Origin: Adiantum capillus-veneris
Lineage: Eukaryota > Streptophyta > Polypodiopsida > Polypodiales > Pteridaceae
Assembly (NCBI GenBank): GCA_014529385.2
Contig: CM043955.1
Span: 144,555,140-144,619,139, forward strand
Length of the DNA stretch: 64,000 bases
Reading direction: 5' to 3'
A program made the translations under genes and the position numbers. Shown piece by piece: positions 56,487-64,000 of the stretch (the stretch's first letter is position 1; each line of letters starts with the position of its first letter). The notes below the pieces were generated by a model. That model made no database searches. It had not been told where the DNA came from and was given only the letters and a program-made list of their open reading frames with translations.

Positions 56487-58827
56487 TATGCCAACCACTT
56501 TACAGGCTAATAGTGAACTTTGAATGGACAGAGGAGTGTGAGGAATCGTTCAAGAAATTGAAAGAGGCACTCATTTACTGCTCCAGTCTTGAACTCACCA
56601 GATTGGGAGAAGATATTCCATGTGCATATAGATGCTTCGGCATATGCAATAGGATGCATTCTGGCTCAGCCAGAAGAAGGAAACATGGATTTTCCTATCT
56701 ATTACGCCAGTCGACAGCTCAACAATGCAGAGAAGAATTACACCACAACAGAGCGAGAGATTAGGAATGATATATGCTGTGAAGAAATTTCGGCATTATC
56801 TTCTAGCCAACAAGTTTGTGTTTTTTACGGATCACCAAGCCTTGCTCTACCTAGTGAATAAACCATGCAATACCGGGAGAATAGTGAGATGGTTCATTAT
56901 CTTACTGGAATTCGACTTCACGGTAGTAGTAAAGAAAGGAAAAACACATCTTAGAGCTGATCATCTTTCGCGATTGACGAATGGAGAAGACCCTATAGGA
57001 GTAGATGACGACATGCCAGACGCGTACTTGTTCAACATAGAAATGATACCGAAGTGGTCTCAAAATGTCGTTAACCTATTAACCTATGGAGGAGAGTTCG
57101 ATAGAAGAGAATACAACCAGAAACATATTGCTATTCAGCAATCCAAGAATCTTCAATTGGTTGCAGGAAGGTTGTATCAATTGGGAAATGATCATATTTT
57201 ACGACTATGCATCAATCCTGAGGAATATAATATATATCTGCGCGAAGCACATGTTCAGGAATGTGCATTTCATTGTTCAAGAAGGAACACATATAGGAAT
57301 TTTTTACAATTGGGAGTCTATTGGCCAGGAATGAAAGAAAGCGTACATGAATATGTCACTGTATGTATTGTATGGTCATCAAAACCGCCAGCAGAGTATT
57401 CGACATTATATCAGATAATGATCGCTCCAGAATGGAGTCAGTATATTGTTGAATATCTCACAAATAGAACTTTCCCAGAAGGAACGTCAAAAGCTCGTCA
57501 GAAATCTGTAGAGACAGAAGCTAGAGATTACGCTTTAATAGGAGATCAACTCTATAAGAGAGGTAAAGACAACCAGCTTAGGATTTGCACATCAGAGTCT
57601 GAGTATGTCATAATCCTAGAGCAAGCTCATGGAGGAGTAGGTGGAGGCCATTTCTCAGGTGATAAGACAGCAAAACTTGTCTTAGCCGCAGGAATATGGT
57701 GGCCAACATTACATATGGACGTTGAGGAATACGTTAAACGGTGCGATGACTGTCAGCGGACCAAAGTACCACTTAAAAGAGATGATATGCCGCTTAGACC
57801 AATGATGGGGGCAAGAGCTTTTGCAAAATGGGGGATTGATTATGTCGGACCCATTTCACCTCCTGCATATAAGACTCATGCACAATACATCATTGTGGCT
57901 ACAGACTATCTAACAAAGTGGTTCGAAGCAAAGGCAACTCAAAAGGCAGATGCCAGGACCACGGCACAATTTCTGTATGAATACGTCTTTGTACGATATG
58001 GATTGCCAATAGAAATTGTGAGTGATCGAGGCACACATTTTATAAATGAAGTGATAAAGATCCTTCTAGATGAATTCATGGTAATCCATAGGAAATCAGC
58101 CCCGTATCATCCACAAGCAAACGGACAAGCTGAAGCAACAAACAAAACCATATGCACGGTCCTTACGAAGATTGTATATGAGTCGAGAACTGACTGGGAC
58201 CAGAAGTTGCATTCAACATTATGGGCATATAGGGTAGCATATAAAACATCAATAGGAACGACCCCATATAACATGGTTTTTGGGCTAAATGCTATCTTAC
58301 CAATAGAATTCTTGATTTCAACCTTAAGGGTGGCTAAGGATCTAGAGTGGACAGGGCACGAGCTTTCTGATAGAATAGATGACCTGGAAAAGCTAGATGA
58401 GCTTCGCCTAAAAGCAGTAGCTTCTATCTACGCTCAAAAAAGGCGACAAAAGGAATTTTTTGATAAGCATGTGCGGACTAAAGAGTTTAAGGTTGGGGAC
58501 TATGTCCTCGTTTACACTCTGAAACAGCATGCTAAGAAGCTTAAAAAGCGAGGGATGGGACCTCTGGTGATTAAAGATCTATCACCAAGTGGAGCCGTCA
58601 AGCTTGCTACATTAGACGGAGAAGAAATGCCCAATTGGATTAGTGGATGCAGAGTGAAAAAGTATCTTTTGCCGCTAACCCAAGACATGCTTCTCAAAAT
58701 ACATCAAGAAGAGCTGCGTGTCCAGAAAAAGAAAAAGATTGTGGAGGAAGCGCAAGCCGAGGCGAAGGAAAGAATGGAGAAAAGAAGACTACTGCGTCAG
58801 AAACAGAGCAATGAAGGAGCAATATGA
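56420..58827 (+). pseudogene. Gypsy RNase H and integrase; three frameshifts at the 5' side
   Basis: RNase H is spread over three frames: GHCGYYRRFIYMYAIICQPL (frame 2, to about 56575), then FHVHIDASAYAIGCILAQ (frame 3), then MIYAVKKFRHYLLANKFVFF with TDHQALLYL (frame 1, from about 56760). From there to 58827 the frame is open. Two connector plus H2C2-finger modules in tandem follow (57043-57375 and 57417-57763). The integrase core has all three acidic residues (GIDYVGP, VSDRGTHF, NGQAEATNK). The C-terminal part reads VGDYVLVY, then GMGPLVIKDLSPSGAVKL, without a chromodomain. The integrase itself looks usable. Integration of cDNA into host DNA is the family role. Only a TGA separates this frame from the next ORF. 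Confidence 0.85.
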
Positions 58828-58851
58828 ATAAACGCAGTCAGTATAACAGAA

Positions 58852-59790
58852 ATGGATAATGACAAAGAAGAACCCATCATTGAATGCAAAGTAGGAACCA
58901 ACCAAATCAAAGCCAGAGCACTATTGGATTCAGGAGCTCAAGCTAACCTACTGTCACTCAGTTTGTATAGACAATTGACAAATGACACTAAACTACAAAC
59001 TGCCAAGCAAGAGTTAAAGAGTTACTCTGAGAATTCAATCAAAACTGTCGGATGCACAGTTTTACATATACAGATTAACCATTATGTGTATCCTCATATG
59101 TTTTATGTGGTTGAAGACCAAGCTACACAACATCCATTATTGCTAGGACAACCATGGCAGAAGCAATACAATGCAATGATTGACTGGAGTTCTAAATCAG
59201 TGCTTATCAAATACGAAGGTGAAAGTCAATCAGTTAAGTTCACCAAAGGATCAGAGACAACTCCAAAGGAAGAATCCAAGAACAAAGGTAAACAACAACC
59301 AGAGAAAAAGAAGAAGCAATGGCAACCAAAAGTTTCTATACAACCGGATTACTCTTCGACGAGGAATTCTCAACAGTGGATAAGGAAGACAAGCAATAAT
59401 ATAACAGCTCAACCTTGGGAAAAAACGGAGTCAAAGTTGGTATGGAGACCAAAAAAGGTTGTGCCAGAGAACACAAAGGTGGAAAGCAGAGTCTTCAATA
59501 CCAGACAACAGAGTGATTCCAGACAATCAAGGACAGTGAAACAGATCTGGATTCCAAAGAAGTTCATGACGGCACAAAGCTATAGCAAGCAAATTTGGAT
59601 CCCAAAGATTTGTAAACAGGAACTCCCTTCAGTACAATCAACGGAAACTCCTAGGTATTTCAAGGCGAGGAAATCAACACAAAGGACAAAGCAGGTTTGG
59701 GTCGCAAAGAGTTTGTGGCAAGCACAAGCGAAGCGGAAGCAGATTTGGATGTGCAAAAGAACAACAGGTAAAGAAGAATCCATCTACTGA
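58852..59790 (+). CDS. Extra retropepsin-like ORF downstream of integrase
   Basis: A 312-codon frame starts MDNDKEEPIIECKVGTNQIK. Residues 1-125 look like a second retroviral-type aspartic protease: KARALLDSGAQANLLSLSLY with the DSG active-site signature, then PLLLGQPWQKQYNAMIDW. It differs clearly from the element's own protease (LDSGAG, LGRPF). The rest is basic and Gln-rich with a recurring motif: KQWQPK, KLVWRPKK, KQIWIPKK, KQIWIPKI, KQVWVAKS, KQIWMCKR. It is in the same frame as integrase. Only the TGA at 58825-58827 lies between them, and no other stop occurs before 58852. Another frame (about 59750-59950, NPSTDSTTEVSPTQNP) may extend it by frameshift. Role unknown: protease activity is plausible from the motif, and RNA or protein binding by the repeats is a guess. 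Confidence 0.75.
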   Translation: MDNDKEEPIIECKVGTNQIKARALLDSGAQANLLSLSLYRQLTNDTKLQTAKQELKSYSENSIKTVGCTVLHIQINHYVYPHMFYVVEDQATQHPLLLGQPWQKQYNAMIDWSSKSVLIKYEGESQSVKFTKGSETTPKEESKNKGKQQPEKKKKQWQPKVSIQPDYSSTRNSQQWIRKTSNNITAQPWEKTESKLVWRPKKVVPENTKVESRVFNTRQQSDSRQSRTVKQIWIPKKFMTAQSYSKQIWIPKICKQELPSVQSTETPRYFKARKSTQRTKQVWVAKSLWQAQAKRKQIWMCKRTTGKEESIY

Positions 59791-59971
59791 TTCTACTACC
59801 GAAGTATCACCAACCCAAAACCCGACCACCAATCCTTCAATCAAACAAAGAGCAGCTTTATTGGAAAGACTGTTGTATCATCGCTCTGCAATTGCATTGG
59901 GAATTTATGACCAAAACAACTACAATGCTTCGCCCACAGACACTTCATAGTCGTCCGGGAGGACTCAGACT

Positions 59972-59985
59972 AGGAGGGGGGGAGG
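59972..59985 (+). promoter_or_regulatory. Possible polypurine tract
   Basis: AGGAGGGGGGGAGG lies 180 bp after the extra ORF, in the position expected before a 3' LTR. The following sequence (TATACAGG repeated twice) does not start with TG and does not match the 5' LTR. Confidence 0.5.
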
Positions 59986-61591
59986 TATACAGGTATACAG
60001 GAGTTACAAAGCAGCTACAAGCGCCAAAAACAAAGAAAAACAAAAATTATATTACAAGGGCAGTGTCTTACATGATTTTGCAATTTTTATGTTTGATTGC
60101 GGATATTGATAATATTTATGCCCTTAGATACCTTGTTTTGCAACAAGAAGAGATCAAATGATGAATTTGGGTCTCTAGACGTGTAAATATCACTAAATAA
60201 GAGTGTTTTTGGACCAAAAAGTGAAAAAAAGTGGTAATCCAAGTCCAAAAATCACAAATAAATGTATATTCATATACATAGAGTTACCAGCTATTTATTG
60301 TGTAGGTTTGGAATTTTTGGCTTCAATTTGCTATTTTCCTTTATTTTTATGATTTTCTTGATAAAAGTAAAAGAAAAATAAAAAAACAGGTGAAATGAGA
60401 TCGAAAAAAAGAAAAGAATAGACGGTGATGGTCCTAATGACAAGGGCAACCCATGGTAAAAATTGGGTACAATTCTGAAAAAGTTGCGGAAAGCCCGAAA
60501 TGACAGAATTTTGGCAAAGTGGACAGATTTCTCAGAAACAGGTCAAACGGAGTCCAAGTTGAGAAATTTCAAATCCTAAAGTGCATTTCACGACGAGATA
60601 GGAGCACATGTCAAATTTGGTAACAAGTGATCCGGGAAGTCCGAAGTTAAGTATTTTTCACTTCACTTTCAAGCTCATTTCCACTATTACCTTCTTGGAG
60701 AGAGCAAAGAGCACACAGGAGCATCCGACCTTCTACCGCCTTCTACGACTGCTACGAGAGCTCAGAGGACACCAGACATGAGAGGTAGACTCGTTGCCAT
60801 AAGCTTTTGATGCTTATCGTTAACTTTTGTAGCGAAAACTGACCAAAACCAAGAAACAAGAGCAGACGGGGAATGGGGAAGAACGCTAGGTAGGGGCACA
60901 ACCGCCTAACCAAACCTTGCAAGAACTTATAGGTGGGTTACCCTAGTATAGAAGATGGGTTGCTAACACTCAAAGCTCGAGAAAGAACGACTGGAAAAAC
61001 CCTAGGTCAACAGAGCCTGCAAGAGGCAAACAGGAAAAAGTTGTCGAAACGACACAAAACTTCTCAGGAAGCTTAACAACATCGAGGGCAATGCAACCAT
61101 GGAGTATCTCCGGGTTTGGATCACCAAAAGTAGGTCGGAACAACCGATTCGGCTGCGGACACACAAAGCGTCATTTTGGCATAACGGCTAAAATTGACGA
61201 CGAAATGACATGAAACTTCACAAGCAGCTTCAAATATACATGGATGACTTATGTTTGCAAGCAAAACCCAAAAGAAAGCTGATTCACTTATCGATGGTGA
61301 AAAAGACGCTTTCGGGCAACCAAATGGAGAAAGATGGAGAACGGGGAGCCAAAGTCAAGTTCAACCAAATAGGTGGCTTCACAACATATCCAATGAGCTG
61401 GAAATGCAACTCTCGAGAAGAAAAGTTGAAGAAATTCAACTCCAAGGCAAAAAGACGACTTCGGAGACTGAAATGCCTATAAGGGGGCTTTTTAGCTAAA
61501 CTGATGACTTTTTAAGTTGAAAACTAGTTAGCAGGGCTTAGGGCACTAGCACAAAGCATTCTTTGCACAAAAAGACCAACATTTCAAGAAA
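59986..61591. other. Non-coding stretch between the gypsy element and palindrome array 2
   Basis: AT-rich to about 60700, then mixed. No gene recognised. A 90-codon frame (61210-61482) contains the string YMDDL, but this is a 19-bp DNA match to the RT gene and not an RT domain. Confidence 0.5.
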
Positions 61592-62601
61592 AGACATCAT
61601 ACGCGTATGATGTCTCACAGCATGATTTTCACATCCATTTCAACAATTGAGTGCATAGCCTCATTCCACATGTTAATCACATCCTATGAACCAAGTATCA
61701 TGAGAATTGGAGTTAGAAAACCCAAGGGAAACCAAAAAGACGCAAAGTAGGCCATAAACTTGATTTTTGGTCCTAATTTTGTCAAAATAACTCCAAACTC
61801 ATTGAAACTTTGTAGGATTGTTGATTAACACATCTATAAGCTATCTGGAACCAAAAAGCACCATTTTGACACAAAAGACATCATACGCGTATGATGTCTA
61901 TTTGCACTTACAGAGCCAAAACTGCTCATTTGACATCATACATCCATTATATATATCTAATACATGCTACATATGAAGTTTGGAACCATTTGGTCAAGTG
62001 GATCACCCCATTAGCCCAATTGAGGGAAAATCCTTCATCCAAAGCCTATTTTAACCCAAATCCAACATACTCAAGTCCAAACCAAGATTTGAGTAGATAT
62101 AGTCCTTCACTAGTACATGGGGAGTCCACAGAACCAATCCCATGAAAAATTGATGAAAAAGACATCATACGCGTATGATGTCTCCAGAGCCATTTTTAGC
62201 CCAAAATCTATCCAAAATTCATAAATCCACTGAATAAGCCTATCTAAAGCCAAATCCAAGCTTATAGAGAAATTTGGTCCAAAAATACACTAAAAGACAT
62301 CATACGCGTATGATGTCTCACTATGTGATTTTGGCACCTCAGGGCTTCAACCACCAAACAGAAGTGATCTACATGCCATTTGAAGGTGAACCACCAAGTT
62401 TTATCCAATTTGGATCATAAAATCCAATTCCCTTTCAAAATTTTGCCAAGAGCCTGAACTGGACTAAACTGGCCAAAACTTGACCAAATGGTATCCAAAC
62501 TCAAATCCAAGCATATGATACTCATGTATACACTATCAGCTACAAGCACAACCAATATGAAGTCATTTTGACACAAAAGACATCATATGCGTATGATGTC
62601 T
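61592..62601. repeat. Palindrome array 2 (five sites)
   Basis: The same 24-bp palindrome as in array 1 occurs with start positions 61592, 61876, 62160, 62295 and 62578. The first four are perfect and the last has one C-to-T change. Spacing is 284, 284, 135 and 283 bp. A decayed half-site (GACATCATAC) sits near 61931. Sequence between sites is diverged, AT-rich and not coding. Confidence 0.95.
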
Positions 62602-62767
62602 CCAGCATGATTTTGAGCCCAGTTTGCATATTTTTTCACCTACCCTGCATCCTTAGGCCCTGAATAGCTCATGTTTCAATTTTCAAGTCATTTGAATAGT
62701 TAAAAGCTTCATTTCGGCTTTCAGTACTAAAAAGACGCTAACTTCTGAAATTGGAGTTACAAGATCC

Positions 62768-64000
62768 ATGGATTCCGCCAAGTTATCAACAACAAAGAGA
62801 AAAAGACCGACAATCAAAGATGCTCTTGCAGAAGCAGAACCCTTTGACATTCCAGCAGAAACCCTCAAGCCAACCAAAACTTGGGTGGAGGAAGCAGTAC
62901 TGGAACAAGAGGGAATAAAGATCTACCAGGGGACTTTCAGAGATCCTCAAGGGCAAGCGGTGGATATACCGATGATCCCACAAGAATTGGTGGATTATAG
63001 CAGGTCAGAGAACATCAGCAGGTACCTGGAAAGGGTAGACTTGCACAGTTTCTTCACCTCGAGACCATCAGGTGTGGATACAAGAAGAGTGTACGAGTTG
63101 GCAACATCCATTCAGAAGGATGGGAAAGCCACATTGACAGCAATAGATGGAGAGAAAGTAGAGGTACAGATCACTCCACAGCTCATTGCAGATGCATTGA
63201 AGCTGAACAACAAAGGGAGCTCTGTCAGGGAAAGAAGGGAGGCTATAGAGGTTTATGGGTCCAAGAAACAGAATGCAACTTATGGAGATATGGCAGACCA
63301 AAGAGCGGCAACCCTTTGCCGACTGTACAACCAATTTCTCCATATTTGCAGTAAAAGACCGCAAAAGTATACGACACCGCCCCATGCCATTTCAACTACC
63401 ATCACATGGGCATTGAAGAGCAATATGCCAAAAGAGGTGAATTACGCTCAACACATCCACGAGCAAGTAATTGCCATGCACAACGAGAAGCCAAAGTATA
63501 TAGGAGGAGCTGAAGTTCTGACAAGAATAGCTTATGAAGCTATTGGAGCCAGAGATCAATGGCCAAAGGTTCCCTCCCAGAATGAGTGGCTTAGAGAAGC
63601 CGATGAGGAGGAAGAACACCTTGAAGTATCCAAGAGGGCGTCCACAAGAGCACGCAGGAAACTAGAAATAGTTTCAGAACCTGAAGAGAATGTGGATGAG
63701 CCGATTATGAAGAAAGCAAAGAAGAAGGTTGCTCCCAAGCAAACCAAAAGTCAGAAAGCGGCACGAATGGAAAGACTAGTGGAGCAGTTTAGAGCGGAAA
63801 GAGCTCTAAAGGGGGACTTTGAAGAAAAGTGGGTGCCAGACCCCACTAAAGTCGGAACTAGCTCAGCCAGGCCACATGTTGATCAATATGATCAATATAT
63901 TAGAGCTTACGAGGAGTCAGAGGCAATACTGGAGCAGCAACCTGTCGAGCCATACACTGAAGAGGAAGTACAGCTTTTAAAAGCTGAGCTGCAAAAGGAC
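62768..64000 (+). CDS. Retroelement-associated ORF, open at the window end (partial)
   Basis: An uninterrupted frame of 411 codons starts ATG at 62768 (MDSAKLSTTKRKRPTIKDAL) and continues past the window. Residues 40-270 look like one globular domain: LERVDLHSFFTSRPSGVDTR, VYELATSIQKDGKATLTAID, VEVQITPQLIADALKLNN, HAISTTITWALKSNMPKEVN, EVLTRIAYEAIGA. The layout resembles the plant transposon-protein domain found in extra ORFs of Tat/Ogre-type elements, though the match is by pattern only. A basic, Lys-rich part follows (ARRKLEIVSEPEEN, KKAKKKVAPKQTKSQKAARM), then an acidic Gln/Glu-rich end. It lies on the gypsy strand, 170 bp after palindrome array 2, much as gag follows array 1. It is either a third ORF of that element or the first ORF of a neighbouring relative. 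Confidence 0.65.
   Translation, partial: MDSAKLSTTKRKRPTIKDALAEAEPFDIPAETLKPTKTWVEEAVLEQEGIKIYQGTFRDPQGQAVDIPMIPQELVDYSRSENISRYLERVDLHSFFTSRPSGVDTRRVYELATSIQKDGKATLTAIDGEKVEVQITPQLIADALKLNNKGSSVRERREAIEVYGSKKQNATYGDMADQRAATLCRLYNQFLHICSKRPQKYTTPPHAISTTITWALKSNMPKEVNYAQHIHEQVIAMHNEKPKYIGGAEVLTRIAYEAIGARDQWPKVPSQNEWLREADEEEEHLEVSKRASTRARRKLEIVSEPEENVDEPIMKKAKKKVAPKQTKSQKAARMERLVEQFRAERALKGDFEEKWVPDPTKVGTSSARPHVDQYDQYIRAYEESEAILEQQPVEPYTEEEVQLLKAELQKD

Larger units (their letters stand above)
48196..59985 (+). mobile_element. Large Ty3/gypsy retrotransposon (Tat/Athila-like, non-chromodomain)
   Basis: In order: 5' LTR (left edge uncertain, ends 48979), Asp-tRNA-type primer site, 1.6-kb leader with palindromes, gag, protease-RT, RNase H-integrase, an extra protease ORF, and a purine tract at 59972-59985. 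The protease-RT-RNase H-integrase order makes it Ty3/gypsy. The long gag, the lack of a chromodomain and the extra 3' ORF fit the Tat/Athila side. I could not find a 3' LTR after the purine tract: the 60-61 kb sequence does not resemble 48.2-48.98 kb. The 3' boundary is therefore open, and the palindrome array and ORF at 61.6-64 kb may belong to the same element. Confidence 0.8.

Noticed and set aside
59986-60950. 3' LTR of the large gypsy element
   Set aside because: It does not start with TG after the purine tract and shows no alignment with 48.2-48.98 kb beyond a shared ACCGCCTAA near 60909.
61210-61482. Reverse transcriptase fragment suggested by YMDDL
   Set aside because: Only about 20 bp match the RT gene, and no other RT motif is present in any frame around it.

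Overview
This is nuclear DNA from a land plant. The evidence is split genes with GT-AG introns, CACTA and LTR retrotransposons with plant-type primer binding sites, and fragments of a GPI-anchored lipid-transfer protein gene. The very many long (GA)n/(CT)n tracts and the lack of dense host genes fit a large, repeat-rich genome. A fern or other seed-free plant is my guess, not something I can prove. No rRNA, tRNA or CRISPR array was seen.

Layout. 1-1.6 kb: GA microsatellites and a dead pyruvoyl-dependent arginine decarboxylase-like gene. 1.6-13.6 kb: one minus-strand LTR retrotransposon (141-bp LTRs, 5-bp duplication ACTCA) split by a nested CACTA DNA transposon (4942-11361, duplication TCA) that still carries both transposon genes. 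13.6-18.7 kb: microsatellites plus two fragments of a lipid-transfer protein gene. 18.7-22.3 kb: a possible Helitron containing a second, decayed CACTA element. 24.3-28.8 kb: ends of two different copia elements next to a broken minus-strand Ty3/gypsy element. 30-34.1 kb: a gag-only LTR element with about 950-bp LTRs. 34.2-36.8 kb: two split genes of unknown function. 37.2-38.4 kb: a dead centromeric-histone-like gene with a long charged tail. 38.7-41.4 kb: a decayed multi-exon gene that looks like a mobile-element family. 42.8-45.2 kb: a 5' copia half, joined at 45.23 kb to a second truncated copy of the gypsy element (to 47.8 kb). 48.2-60 kb: a large Ty3/gypsy element (gag, protease-RT, RNase H-integrase, and an extra downstream protease ORF). 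61.6-64 kb: a palindrome array followed by an ORF running off the window.

The least expected signal is a 24-bp perfect palindrome found nine times, in two arrays. One lies in the gypsy leader before gag, the other before the final ORF. Neighbouring copies are about 284 bp or about 130 bp apart while the DNA between them has diverged. Other unusual points are a second retropepsin ORF separated from pol by a single UGA codon, a duplicated connector plus H2C2 finger module inside the integrase ORF, and the centromeric-histone pseudogene. Most other content is nested and decaying mobile DNA.
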